A stretch of 36,266 bases of DNA from an uncultured Armatimonadota bacterium (GTDB taxonomy: Bacteria > Armatimonadota > Fimbriimonadia > Fimbriimonadales > Fimbriimonadaceae): positions 1 through 36,266 of the forward strand of contig CAILEM010000138.1 in the NCBI GenBank assembly GCA_903833215.1, read 5' to 3'. Made by a program: the position numbers and the translations under genes. Of the stretch, positions 9,201 through 17,317 are shown piece after piece; the first letter of the stretch is position 1, and every line of letters starts with the position of its first letter. A model generated the notes under the pieces. It saw only the letters and a list, made by a program, of their open reading frames with translations, was not told where the DNA came from and searched no databases.

Positions 9201-9400
9201 TAAGTCGCATAAGCGGGACCATATTGGTATCCTTCCTCGACTTCTTTCCAGGGTCCCTTCTCAGCTTCAGCTTGAGTGGCGCAAGGATTCGCGTTAATTT
9301 CTATCTTCAGTGGCGTACGCGACCCGAAAATTCTGGGCTTCAATTCGGTGCTGAGAAAGGCGGAAATGCGGTTACGGGTTAGATCGGAGTGCTTTAGCAT
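6290..9400 (-). CDS. Alpha-mannosidase, glycoside hydrolase family 38
   Basis: This 1036-residue enzyme hydrolyses terminal alpha-linked mannose. The zinc site begins with GHAHLDTAWLWP (H250 and D252), and the catalytic nucleophile is D362 in WLPDVFGYS. A later NQFHDIIPGSSV supplies the fourth metal ligand typical of GH38. The N-terminal roughly 240 residues form the accessory beta domain found in cytosolic class II (MAN2C1-like) enzymes, and the C-terminal half is the usual beta-sandwich region. There is no signal peptide, so it acts in the cytosol, probably on imported or recycled mannosides. It lies 56 bases downstream of the kinase start on the same strand but appears to be transcribed from its own upstream region at 9401-9507. 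No obvious ribosome site precedes the ATG at 9400. Confidence 0.95.
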   Translation of the reverse strand: MLKHSDLTRNRISAFLSTELKPRIFGSRTPLKIEINANPCATQAEAEKGPWKEVEEGYQYGPAYATYWFRLTGTIPDTFGGHPVAVVAELGGERTVWKDNSPWCGVDVEHSDFGWLEGAAFSNGGTPAKGGEPVEFYIQAYTRNAQTTVHGKEQPRTAVTEKVDRAELVIVDPDTKDLFYDVDFTLNLLQTIDPQDPAYTTVLRALNDVVNNYSATARESIARCRKIIRDALGSLNGEFKHTIVPVGHAHLDTAWLWPLHITRKKMAHTTSTQLGLIERYPEYVFVHSQASQYEWLEQDYPVLFERVKAAVKKGQWEPVGSMWVEADCNLTGSESLIRQFLYGKRYFREKLGYTTDDMWLPDVFGYSAALPQILAKFNIKYFLTQKISWNQFNKFPHHTFWWQGIDGSRVWSHFPPADTYNASCEPKEVVYSVKNYKDHARVDQSMYVFGFGDGGGGPTERHLEFLRRGRLSPNYPEIASGKKAVDFFRDAKAKSRDLLTWVGELYLELHRGTYTSQAANKKGNRVSEFLLRDAEILSCFTPGFPNSYPSEELERAWKLVLLNQFHDIIPGSSVNEVYVDSAADYVKIEQAGSLIVTTALREIGSAFDTSSMSRPVALFQNATMVSQGEIPWEDEVVPASLVTTEENLPVQLVTEFDERKLILPVPQGALGSVVVGDLSEAASTVKNRLKSSNRRIENEELSVRFDVHGNITSIQSLEDQTEFLEPGKLGNVFQIFEDKPNFWSAWDVDLFAFETGQDLIRSESFEIVEKGPVRVAAEVVKRFGNSTIRQRISLGPTPGIRFDTMIDWHEEDKLLKVAFPVNINASRATYEIQFGNVERPTHMNTSWDMAKFEVCAQKWVDMSEGDQGVALINDCKYGYDVHGNVMRLTLLRAPKAPDPVCDMGRHRFTYTLVPHYGPYNYAGIVQAGYALNAPLRSVLLDPAKGEDGSLPALVACEDRNIVIETVKKAEDSGDIIVRLYECHNSRGRAELTCARTPKSAVLCDLEENEIMDLDLQDGILSFEFKPFEILTIKLKL

Positions 9401-9424
9401 TGGACTATGAGAGGCCAGGGACTC

Positions 9425-9477
9425 GTCAGTTTACACTGACAATGAAACAAACATTCCATATGTCCCGATAACGGGAC
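9425..9477. promoter_or_regulatory. Two palindromes with identical 6-4-6 geometry in a divergent intergenic region
   Basis: GTCAGT-TTAC-ACTGAC (9425-9440) and GTCCCG-ATAA-CGGGAC (9462-9477) are both perfect inverted repeats with 6-base arms and 4-base centres, 37 bp from centre to centre. They sit between the divergent mannosidase and DprA-like genes. They could be operators for dimeric regulators of either gene. No regulator gene is adjacent, and the arms differ between the two sites. Confidence 0.4.
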
Positions 9478-9507
9478 TCTGCATAATTTATGCTGTAAGG
9501 ACGAACC

Positions 9508-10368
9508 ATGTTGGAGGAAATCTCGGTCTGCTTGACAGCGCTTTACTTGCGTGGGCTCTCTCGCCCGATCAACGTTCCTCGTCGCCGGTGGGTCCAGGTC
9601 GTTTCAAACCTACGAACCGCAGAGTGTTCGATTGCTGATTCCCCAGCAGTGCTTCGTAAGGCCGGCTTTTGGGAAGAAGCCATTCTCCTTGAGACGGATG
9701 AACTTATTCAAGCATCCAAAGAACTGGTCTCAGCGCGCTCGGTGCTTACAGCTGTAGAAGTGACTTATCCAGCACGATGGCTTGAGCGACTCGGCCACTC
9801 CGCCCCGCCAGCACTTTGGATCAAAGGCGCAATGCCTGAATCTGCTTTGCTCGGCATCGTCGGGAGTCGTCAAATTGAGCCTCACGTCAAGGAGTTTGCC
9901 GTGAACGTTGGAGGCGAAGCCGTCCGGTTAGGTTTCTCGATCGTCTCGGGAGGTGCAGATGGATGTGACCGTGCTGGTGCTGCCGGGGCTGTTGCACGTG
10001 GGGGGCAAGCTGTTGAGATCTTGCCATTTGGAATCAACGGGTACGTTCGCGCGGCACGTTGCGGCTTGTCCGTTTGTGCTCCGGACGACGTATTTAGTAC
10101 CGCCGCCGCCATGGAAAGAAATACGCTCATCTATGCCGCATCTGAGCAGACAGTCGTCGTCCAGGCAAGATTCAAAGAAGGTGGAACTTGGATCGGGGCA
10201 GTGGAAGCGACACGAAAAAAACTTTGCCCCCTGATCATCCGTGAAGATGGATCTCCCGCTAGCAAAGCCCTCATTGGACTTAGTGGCACTCCGTTGGCCA
10301 CCCCGGAAGGACTTCAGGAAGCACTGAACAGCCAACCAACTCAGAGAGGACTGTTCGGCATTGGATAA
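9508..10368 (+). CDS. Atypical DprA/Smf-like Rossmann protein
   Basis: This 286-residue protein has the DprA-type nucleotide-binding core. YPARWLERLG (about 87-96) and PALWIKG come first, then GIVGSR (116-121) and SGGADGCDRAG (147-157). ERNTLIYAAS (203-212) and GGTWIGAVEA (225-234) match the RNxxIAGLS and GSLxTAxxA elements of DprA. Canonical DprA reads SGLARGIDxxAHxGAL, so the signature is clearly diverged here, and there is no C-terminal winged helix. DprA loads RecA on incoming single-stranded DNA; whether this paralogue does so is unknown, and a LOG- or YpsA-like nucleotide-binding role is an alternative. AAGG at 9497-9500 supports the ATG start. serA follows after 45 bases. Confidence 0.7.
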   Translation: MLEEISVCLTALYLRGLSRPINVPRRRWVQVVSNLRTAECSIADSPAVLRKAGFWEEAILLETDELIQASKELVSARSVLTAVEVTYPARWLERLGHSAPPALWIKGAMPESALLGIVGSRQIEPHVKEFAVNVGGEAVRLGFSIVSGGADGCDRAGAAGAVARGGQAVEILPFGINGYVRAARCGLSVCAPDDVFSTAAAMERNTLIYAASEQTVVVQARFKEGGTWIGAVEATRKKLCPLIIREDGSPASKALIGLSGTPLATPEGLQEALNSQPTQRGLFGIG

Positions 10369-10413
10369 CGAGAGTGTGTTGGGGGCCCCACCTCGGTACA
10401 CTGTCTCACCGGC

Positions 10414-11619
10414 ATGAAGATTCTGGTAGCAGATAAGTTCGAAAAGAGTGGGCTCGACGGGCTCAAGGCAATTGGGGCGGAAGTTCTTTACGAACCTGAC
10501 CTAAAAGACGATTTGCTCGCCACTAGGCTCACAGAATCAGCAGCAAAAGTGCTTGTCGTTCGATCGACAAAAGTCACGGCAACGATGATTGAGGGTTCAA
10601 GCCTGAGCCTAATCATTCGCGCTGGCGCTGGTTACAACACGATTGACGTTGAATCTGCGAGTCAGCACGGAGTGTTGGTTACAAATTGTCCAGGCAAGAA
10701 TTCACAGGCTGTCGCTGAGCTGGCATTCGGGCTGATCATTTCCTGCGACCGCCACATTCCCGATAACGTTTCTCAACTTAGAGAAGGCGTTTGGAATAAG
10801 AAGGGATTCAGCGTCGCCCGGGGACTTCACGGCAGAACGCTGGGGCTCATCGGCATGGGCAAGATCTCGCAAGAGATGATTCCACGCGCTAGAGCTTTTG
10901 GAATGAATGTCATCGCCTATTCGCGCTGGATGACGCCAGATATCGCTGCCGCCCTCGGTATTGGGCGTGCCAGTACACCCGAAGACCTCGCTCGGATGTC
11001 CGATGCCATCTCGATTCACGTTTCCCTCACTCCAGAAACGCGTGGTCTCGTCAATGCGAGTTTTCTCGATGCCATGAAGCCAGGGGCAATCTTCGTGAAT
11101 ACGAGCCGAGCCGAAGTCGTCGATCAGGCGGCGTTGCTCAAGGCGGTTAGCGAGAAGGGGATCATTGCCGGGCTTGACGTCTTCGAGGGTGAACCGTCCT
11201 CGGCGACAGGTTCTTACGACGGAGTACTCCGGTCGGCTGAAAACGTCTATTGCACCCACCACATCGGTGCCAGCACCGAGCAGGCTCAAGAAGCTATCGC
11301 TGCAGAGACTGTCCGTATCGTCCGTGAGTACAAGCTAACCGGAATCGTCCCGAACGTCGTCAACATTAGCCGTGCTGAACTTGCCACGCACCTCTTAGTA
11401 GTTCGCCACCTCGACAAGGTGGGTGTGCTCGCTCACATTTTGTCTGTGCTCAAGGACGAAGGAGCAAGCGTTCAGGAGATGGAGAACATCATCCTCGGCG
11501 GTGCCAAAGCGGCAATTGCGCAAATCACCATCGACAAAGAGCCGTCGGAGGAAGCGATTCAGCTTATTAAGCGAAATCCGAACGTGTTCGACGCCAGCGT
11601 CTTTGTCATCAACAAGTAA
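10414..11619 (+). CDS. serA: D-3-phosphoglycerate dehydrogenase with ACT domain
   Basis: This 401-residue enzyme catalyses the first step of serine synthesis: 3-phosphoglycerate plus NAD+ gives 3-phosphohydroxypyruvate. The substrate-binding N-terminal part includes RAGAGYNTID. The NAD-binding Rossmann motif is GLIGMGKIS, and the catalytic set is visible as Arg in NTSRAEVVD, Glu in VFEGEPS and His in THHIGASTEQAQ. A C-terminal ACT domain (about 325-401) would allow serine feedback control. The length matches the short ACT-containing form. The upstream DprA-like gene is on the same strand with a 45-base gap. An ABC-F gene follows after only 27 bases, so the three may be co-transcribed. No clear ribosome site is visible. 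Confidence 0.92.
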   Translation: MKILVADKFEKSGLDGLKAIGAEVLYEPDLKDDLLATRLTESAAKVLVVRSTKVTATMIEGSSLSLIIRAGAGYNTIDVESASQHGVLVTNCPGKNSQAVAELAFGLIISCDRHIPDNVSQLREGVWNKKGFSVARGLHGRTLGLIGMGKISQEMIPRARAFGMNVIAYSRWMTPDIAAALGIGRASTPEDLARMSDAISIHVSLTPETRGLVNASFLDAMKPGAIFVNTSRAEVVDQAALLKAVSEKGIIAGLDVFEGEPSSATGSYDGVLRSAENVYCTHHIGASTEQAQEAIAAETVRIVREYKLTGIVPNVVNISRAELATHLLVVRHLDKVGVLAHILSVLKDEGASVQEMENIILGGAKAAIAQITIDKEPSEEAIQLIKRNPNVFDASVFVINK

Positions 11620-11646
11620 TCAACCCGAAGGCTTCATACTTAACCA

Positions 11647-13587
11647 GTGCTGCTTTCCGTTTCCAATGTCGCTAAGTCGTTTGGCGTGGATCAGATCCTC
11701 TCTGGCGTAACTTTTCGGCTCGACTCGCGCGAAAAGGTGGCCCTCGTTGGGCGTAACGGAACCGGTAAGACGACCCTGCTAAAAATCCTAACCGGCCAAA
11801 TGGAACCGGATAGTGGCACGGTACATTTTGCCAAGGGTGCCAAGATTGGATACCTAAGGCAGGAAGCACCGGTTTCCATGGGCCACTCCGTTCTCGAAGA
11901 GGCGGAAGAGGCAGTCAAGCAGCAACTTGAGTTGCGGGGACGACTCAACGAACTCGAAGCAAAACTGGAACTCGGCTCTCCTTCCGATGAGGACTTGGAG
12001 GAATATGCTTTGCTCCATGAGCATTTCTTGGAGGCTGAGGGCTACTCCGCGGAACGTGACATCAAAGTCGTGCTCCAGCGAATGGGCTTTACGGAAGATG
12101 AGTTCGATAAGCCAACTTCAAAGCTGAGTGGCGGAGAAAAGACGCGCCTCGCAATCGCTCGCTTGCTTCTGGAAGAGCCCGACCTCCTGATTCTTGACGA
12201 GCCAACCAACCACCTTGACCTTCAGGCCACAGAGTGGTTGGAAGGATGGCTCAAAGGATATCACGGTGCGGTCCTGCTCGTATCACACGACAGGGCCTTC
12301 CTAGACAACACCGCAGAGCGGGTTCTGCTCATGAAGGATTGCACCGTCAAATCCTATCCTGGTCCCTTCCCCAAATATCTTCAACTCCGCGCCGAAGAAG
12401 ACGAAAGACAGGCTGAAGTCGCCCGACGCCAAGAGATTGAACTCGCCAAGATGGACGAGTACGTAAGGCGTTTCATGAACTCCCAGCGCACCGCACAAGC
12501 TCGTGGTCGCCTTAAGCTGATGAACCGACTTTTGGAAACGAAAGTCGAAGCCCCTAAGAACGAAAAAGGCATGAAAGGCGGATTTGGCGATGCCAAGCGG
12601 AGTGGTGACGTCGTCGTCGCGGCCGAGAAACTCGCCATTGGGTTTGTGTCAGAGGAAGGCGAAAAGACGACCCTTTTTTCGGGCATGGAATGGACAGCAA
12701 GATACGGCGATCGTTGGGGTGTTATTGGCGAAAATGGCGCGGGTAAATCCACGTTGATCAAGGTTCTCCTTGGCGAGCTCGATCCCTTGGTTGGCAAGAT
12801 CAAACTTGGCTCGAACGTTATTGCCGGATATTTTTCACAGGACACATCAGACCTCGATCCCGATATGTCACCGCTCGACGTGATGGTATGGGAAATGGAT
12901 ATGAAGCCCCCCGATGCCAGAAATCTGCTCGCTAGGTTTCTCCTGGTTGGCGACGACGTCTATCGGCCCGTTAAGACTCTAAGCGGTGGTGAGAAAAACA
13001 AGCTTTCACTGGCGAGATTGACTCAGCTTCAGCCAAACCTGCTCATCCTTGACGAGCCAACAAACCATTTGGATATGGACTCAAGAGAGGCCCTGGCCGA
13101 AGTTCTCAAGGACTACAAAGGCACACTTATCTTGGTATCTCACGATAGGTGGCTACTGACCCAGGTGACCCAACAAACTCTCGATGTTCGTAAAGCTGGT
13201 CCGATTGTCTTTCACGGTTCGTACACCGAATATCGAAACCGATCCACGAAACAAGCGACAAAGGCACAGAAACCCATTTCGCCAGCCCCTGTTATTCCTA
13301 AGCTCTTGGGCCAGGAAAAGCCGGAAGAGCCACAGCTAACTCCTCGCGAACTCAGTAAAGAGATTGGCCGTATCACCAAGCTTGTGGCCGAAGTGGAAAC
13401 CCAAATTGCGGATGACGAACAAGCTCTCAAGGATCTAGAAGAGCAGTTGGCAAACCTCTCGCCAACCGCAGACGTCTTCAGTTTGACCCGAGAACATCAA
13501 CGCCTTCAAGAAGAACTTGAAGGCAGTATGTCTGCATGGCAAGAGCATTCCGAAAGACTCGAAAAACTCATCGCCATGCAAGGTTAA
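11647..13587 (+). CDS. ABC-F family ATPase (Uup/EttA-like ribosome-associated factor)
   Basis: This 646-residue protein has two ABC ATPase modules and no membrane segments. The first has Walker A GRNGTGKTT (about 35-43), signature LSGGEKTRLAIARLL and Walker B LLILDEPTNHLD. The second has GENGAGKST, LSGGEKNKLSLARL and again LLILDEPTNHLD. Between them lies the linker typical of ABC-F proteins (KMDEYVRRFMNSQRTAQARG). The charged C-terminal end (about 560-646) is predicted to be a coiled coil, as in Uup-like members. ABC-F proteins act on the ribosome E site in translation control or antibiotic protection; the exact role cannot be told from sequence. The start is a GTG at 11647, chosen because the ABC fold then begins immediately (LLSVSNVAKSFG). 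Confidence 0.93.
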   Translation: MLLSVSNVAKSFGVDQILSGVTFRLDSREKVALVGRNGTGKTTLLKILTGQMEPDSGTVHFAKGAKIGYLRQEAPVSMGHSVLEEAEEAVKQQLELRGRLNELEAKLELGSPSDEDLEEYALLHEHFLEAEGYSAERDIKVVLQRMGFTEDEFDKPTSKLSGGEKTRLAIARLLLEEPDLLILDEPTNHLDLQATEWLEGWLKGYHGAVLLVSHDRAFLDNTAERVLLMKDCTVKSYPGPFPKYLQLRAEEDERQAEVARRQEIELAKMDEYVRRFMNSQRTAQARGRLKLMNRLLETKVEAPKNEKGMKGGFGDAKRSGDVVVAAEKLAIGFVSEEGEKTTLFSGMEWTARYGDRWGVIGENGAGKSTLIKVLLGELDPLVGKIKLGSNVIAGYFSQDTSDLDPDMSPLDVMVWEMDMKPPDARNLLARFLLVGDDVYRPVKTLSGGEKNKLSLARLTQLQPNLLILDEPTNHLDMDSREALAEVLKDYKGTLILVSHDRWLLTQVTQQTLDVRKAGPIVFHGSYTEYRNRSTKQATKAQKPISPAPVIPKLLGQEKPEEPQLTPRELSKEIGRITKLVAEVETQIADDEQALKDLEEQLANLSPTADVFSLTREHQRLQEELEGSMSAWQEHSERLEKLIAMQG

Positions 13588-13608
13588 TCGTCGCTAGACC
13601 TGAGAAGT

Positions 13609-14223
13609 TTAGCGATTTCCGTGCTTGGCAGTCCAAGGACGCAGCGCTCGTCCAAGAGCAATCTGAGCGGCTCGTTGCTCTCTTGGTGTTGCTGGCCCGC
13701 CGCTCACGACGGTGACGAGTGGGGTGAGCACAACCGCTGCGATATCCTTGATGACGGATTCCTTCTCGTCACTTCGTCCTTCTACCCCGAGCGCTTGGTA
13801 CGCGATTTTGTTCGCTTTGGCGTTATAGATGAACAGATCAATCGTGGCGGTTGAAATCGTCTTAGGGCCGGTACCAACCCAAATGCTGCGGGTATGCCAA
13901 GAAGCGGCACCAAACACCAGACGGTCAGCCTGTAATGCATGGGCGTATCGCGCTAGGTCTGGCAAGTTCACGCCACTTCGGCGGTGCTTCATAGCTGGCC
14001 GTAGGCCGTCGTAGGTGCTCTGAACTCGGTTTTGTGGCAAAACAGTAAAGCCGTTGTGCTCCATGATTCGCTTGACCGTGCTAATCAACATTGTTCGAGA
14101 TGTCTCGTTACCTTCGGTAAATCGCCATGGACCAACTGCGACAGTCCCTGCTGCTTGCGCCGTGCAAATCGATGCCAGAAGACCGCATGCGGCAGCCAAA
14201 GTTGTGAGTCGAATCGTTTTCAT
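13609..14223 (-). CDS. Secreted protein of unknown function
   Basis: This 204-residue protein has a clear signal peptide (MKTIRLTTLAAACGLLAS, probable cleavage after AQA near residue 24). The mature part reads as one alpha/beta domain with segments such as VGPWRF, HALQADRLVFGAAS and TATIDLFIYNAKANKIAYQ. This pattern recalls periplasmic CsgG/TolB-N-like or GNA1162-like proteins that build outer-membrane assemblies, but the resemblance is weak and I do not assign it. AGAGGAAGAA directly before the ATG is a good ribosome site. It converges on the ABC-F gene with a 21-base gap and diverges from the aldo/keto reductase gene. Confidence 0.75.
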   Translation of the reverse strand: MKTIRLTTLAAACGLLASICTAQAAGTVAVGPWRFTEGNETSRTMLISTVKRIMEHNGFTVLPQNRVQSTYDGLRPAMKHRRSGVNLPDLARYAHALQADRLVFGAASWHTRSIWVGTGPKTISTATIDLFIYNAKANKIAYQALGVEGRSDEKESVIKDIAAVVLTPLVTVVSGGPATPREQRAAQIALGRALRPWTAKHGNR

Positions 14224-14358
14224 TTCTTCCTCTTAAGAGTCTATTGACATCTTTTGTGGTGTGACCTCCTGATGACCCGTCGATGTTCCGTTTTGCCAAA
14301 CGATCCCTCTCTTTTCGTCGCCGCCAATGGAGCAAGAGCGCGCTATCATCAAGACCAA

Positions 14359-15252
14359 ATGGAAAAGCGTAAATTTGGGAAGACAGACATGCTGGTGAGC
14401 GTGCTGGGCTTTGGAGGAGCCGAGATCGGATTTGAGGGCGCCCCCCAGGCAGACGTGGATGCTCTGCTGAATGCTGCACTTGATTCAGGCTTGAACGTCA
14501 TCGATACGGCAGAATGCTATGCCGATAGCGAATTCAAGATTGGGCAAGCAGTGAGCGGTCGCCGGAGCGATTTCTATCTTTTCACGAAATGTGGCCATTC
14601 CTCTGGATTTGACCTTCCCGACTGGGATCCCAAAATGCTTACGCTGAGTATCGAGCGAAGCCTTGAGCGACTTCAGACGGATTGCGTCGATCTAGTCCAA
14701 CTGCACTCGTGCTCCGAACAACTATTGCGCCAAGGGGACGTCATTGATGTTCTTCTTCGTGCCAAGGAAGCAGGGAAAACGCGCTATGTTGGATATAGCG
14801 GCGATCACCTCGATGCACTTTATGCGGTGGAATCTGGTGCCTTCGATAGCCTCCAGACCTCTGTTAACATTGCCGATCAAGAGTGCTTGGCCCTGACCCT
14901 TCCAAAGGCCGAAGAAAGTGGAATGGGAGTCATCGCAAAGCGTCCGGTGGCCAACGTTGCGTGGCGAAGTGGTAACCAGCCACCAACCAACGGTTACTAC
15001 CAAACGTATTGGGAGCGACTTCAGAAACTCCAGTACCCATTCCTCACAGAAGCCGATGCCGTAGCAACCGCCCTCAGATTCACCCTCAGCCAGTCCGCCG
15101 TTAACGTCGCGATCGTCGGGACGAAGAACCCTTCGCGCTGGGCCGAGAATTCTGCTTTCGCGCAGTTGGGTCGGCTTTCGGATTCAGCTTTGCAGTCGAT
15201 CCTGAAGCGATGGGCTGAGGTTTCGGATGCGGACTGGTATGGCCAGCAGTAG
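14359..15252 (+). CDS. Aldo/keto reductase
   Basis: This 297-residue NADPH-dependent oxidoreductase has the (beta/alpha)8-barrel pattern of the AKR superfamily. The N-terminus reads MEKRKFGKTDMLVSVLGFGG, and NVIDTAECYADSE contains the catalytic Asp and Tyr. Further catalytic-region motifs are FTKCGH, the His in VDLVQLHSC, and the C-terminal cofactor loop AIVGTKNPSRWAEN. It ends with ADWYGQQ, a common AKR ending, so the C-terminus is genuine. The frame stays open upstream to 14254, but the ATG at 14359 matches the family start. The last 152 bases overlap the antisense terC-like gene. The substrate is unknown. Confidence 0.9.
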   Translation: MEKRKFGKTDMLVSVLGFGGAEIGFEGAPQADVDALLNAALDSGLNVIDTAECYADSEFKIGQAVSGRRSDFYLFTKCGHSSGFDLPDWDPKMLTLSIERSLERLQTDCVDLVQLHSCSEQLLRQGDVIDVLLRAKEAGKTRYVGYSGDHLDALYAVESGAFDSLQTSVNIADQECLALTLPKAEESGMGVIAKRPVANVAWRSGNQPPTNGYYQTYWERLQKLQYPFLTEADAVATALRFTLSQSAVNVAIVGTKNPSRWAENSAFAQLGRLSDSALQSILKRWAEVSDADWYGQQ

Positions 15253-15988
15253 AATCGGCAACTAGCTGAATCTTTCGCTTCTTGAAGAAGCGGAGGTTCA
15301 GCATCTCCACCAACACAGACCACGCCATCGCGAAATACGTGTATCCCCGTGGTATGTCGTATCCAAAGCCCTCTGCGACAAGGTTGACCCCAATAAGGAC
15401 CAAAAAGGACAGCGCAAGCATCTTGACGGTCGGATGCTTGTCAACAAACTTGGCCAGCGAGTTGATGCCGACCAACATCACACCTGATGCCAAAACGACC
15501 GCAATCACCTGAATGGCCATGATCTGCACCATGCCAAGCGCGGTGATCACCGAGTCGAGCGAAAACACTACGTCAAGAACGAAGATCTGGAGCAATACCG
15601 CGTTAAGGCTCGGAAACACATTCAGTTTTCGGTGGTGCTCGTCCCCTTCCATCTTGTGGTGAATTTCAGTGGTTGCCTTTGAGATAAGGAAAAGGCCGCC
15701 AGCGATCAAGATGAGGTCTTTACCGGAAACCCCTTGGCCGAGCACCTTGAATAGGGGATGTTCTAGAAAACTTGCGATCCAAAGCAGTGTGCAGAGTAGG
15801 ATCAGGCGTGACACCATCGCCACGATAAGTCCAAGTTTCCTGGCTTTAGCTTGATCGGATGCAGGCAGTTGGCCAGACAAAATCGTGAGCAAAACGATAT
15901 TGTCCACGCCTAAAACGATCTGTAAGAAAGTCAGCGTTACGAGCGCTATCCAAGCCTTAGGATCCGAAACCCAGAAAAAAGCACCCAT
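15101..15988 (-). CDS. TerC-family integral membrane protein with a low-complexity C-terminal tail
   Basis: This 295-residue protein has the TerC pattern of about seven membrane helices. The first carries the conserved acidic motif LGVDNIVLLTI, and a later helix has VFSLDSVITALGM. TerC/Alx proteins are implicated in manganese or calcium export and tellurite resistance. The conserved core ends at about LRFFKKRK, near residue 240. The remaining 55 residues are rich in Ser, Pro, Lys and Arg and lack family similarity. That tail (15101-15252) lies antisense to the end of the aldo/keto reductase gene, suggesting extension into a pre-existing frame after loss of the original stop. The tail would be cytosolic if the helix count is right. 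Confidence 0.9.
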   Translation of the reverse strand: MGAFFWVSDPKAWIALVTLTFLQIVLGVDNIVLLTILSGQLPASDQAKARKLGLIVAMVSRLILLCTLLWIASFLEHPLFKVLGQGVSGKDLILIAGGLFLISKATTEIHHKMEGDEHHRKLNVFPSLNAVLLQIFVLDVVFSLDSVITALGMVQIMAIQVIAVVLASGVMLVGINSLAKFVDKHPTVKMLALSFLVLIGVNLVAEGFGYDIPRGYTYFAMAWSVLVEMLNLRFFKKRKIQLVADSTAGHTSPHPKPQPIASGSTAKLNPKADPTARKQNSRPSAKGSSSRRSRR

Positions 15989-16198
15989 CTTGCCGACTAA
16001 TCATACCGGCATGGTGGTTGAGGGGAGATCGGACACATCGCCCTCTACACGAGGTTTTGAGTGGCAATTCATGGAAAATTCATCAATTGGGGCCATCTCT
16101 GAGGCGTGCGTAACCCAACGAAGTCTGGGACTGAACTGCTGCTAGCCGGGCCAAGTGTACTGCCGCCTGCCAGCCACGCTTCGAGACCGCCTGCCATA

Positions 16199-17317
16199 AT
16201 GAACGTTATGATCCCTATTCGCCCGAACGTGTTGCGCATGCAACCGTACTCCCCCGGCAAACCTATCGACGAGGTCAAGCGGGAGTTGGGGCTGGACCGC
16301 GTAGTCAAGCTAGCAAGCAATGAGAACCCATTTGGCCCGTCGCCAAAGGCAATCGCAGCGGTAAAAACCGCGGCGGAAAAGATGCACATCTATCCTGATG
16401 GAGCTGCCTACGACCTGAAGTCAGCACTTTCCCGCCATCTAGGCATCCCTGCCACCAACTTGATGGTGGGTAACGGCAGCGATGAACTCATCCATATGAT
16501 TGGCCTCATCCTGATGGGTGAAGAATCGGACGAGATGATCATGGGCGACCCGTCGTTTTCACGCTACGATCCAGCGGCTCAGCTCAGTCCTTCCCGCCTC
16601 ATCAAGGTCCCGCTTGATGCAGAGTATCGGCACGACTTGACGGCGATGGCGAAAGCGACCACTGAAAATACGAAGCTTATTTGGATTGCAAACCCAAACA
16701 ACCCAACGGGAACGATTGTTCGAAAACCTGAATTCGACCAGTTCCTTAAGGACATCCCTGAGAATGTCGTCGTCGTACTCGACGAAGCCTATTTCGAGTT
16801 TGCTGACGGTGTTGCAGATTTCCCGAATTCACGAGACTACGTTCTTGATGGCAAGAATGTGATCGGCTTGCGGACGTTCAGCAAAGCATACGGTTTGGCT
16901 GGAATTCGCCTTGGATATGGCTTCGGCCCCGATGAGATTATTGACGCCATCAACAGGGTCAGAGAACCCTTCAACGTGAACTGCCTTGCCCAACTGGCAG
17001 GCATTGCCGCTCTGGAAGATGAGGAGCATGTTAGGAAGACGGTGGAGAACAACCGGCGAGGCATTCAATTCCTCGCCGGCGCCTTTGAGAAGTTAGGGGC
17101 AAAGCCATGTGAAAGCTTTGCGAACTTTATATACGCGGACCTGGGGAGGCCCGCTAGACCCGTTTTTCAAGCCCTTTTGGAGCGAGGAGTTATCACTCGC
17201 CCGGGCGACGTGCTAGGAAATCCGAACTGCCTGCGGGTGAGTGTCGGTACAGAGGAAGAAATGCAGATTTTCGTTGAACAGCTTGAGATTGTCATGAATG
17301 CGGCGGTGACGAATTGA
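16199..17317 (+). CDS. hisC: Histidinol-phosphate aminotransferase family (HisC)
   Basis: This 372-residue PLP-dependent class I/II aminotransferase shows ASNENPFGPSP near residues 39-49, WIANPNNPTGTI (about 162-173), VLDEAYFEF and the cofactor lysine K229 in FSKAYGLAGIRLGYG. Conserved substrate-phosphate residues fit HisC. The start is placed at the ATG at 16199 (another ATG lies at 16208); an upstream GTG at 16106 would add 31 unlike residues. The stop overlaps the start of the DAHP synthase gene in an ATTGA junction. Such HisC paralogues can transaminate phenylpyruvate or 4-hydroxyphenylpyruvate, and the coupling to a shikimate-pathway gene hints at that role, though this is inference. Confidence 0.88.
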   Translation: MNVMIPIRPNVLRMQPYSPGKPIDEVKRELGLDRVVKLASNENPFGPSPKAIAAVKTAAEKMHIYPDGAAYDLKSALSRHLGIPATNLMVGNGSDELIHMIGLILMGEESDEMIMGDPSFSRYDPAAQLSPSRLIKVPLDAEYRHDLTAMAKATTENTKLIWIANPNNPTGTIVRKPEFDQFLKDIPENVVVVLDEAYFEFADGVADFPNSRDYVLDGKNVIGLRTFSKAYGLAGIRLGYGFGPDEIIDAINRVREPFNVNCLAQLAGIAALEDEEHVRKTVENNRRGIQFLAGAFEKLGAKPCESFANFIYADLGRPARPVFQALLERGVITRPGDVLGNPNCLRVSVGTEEEMQIFVEQLEIVMNAAVTN

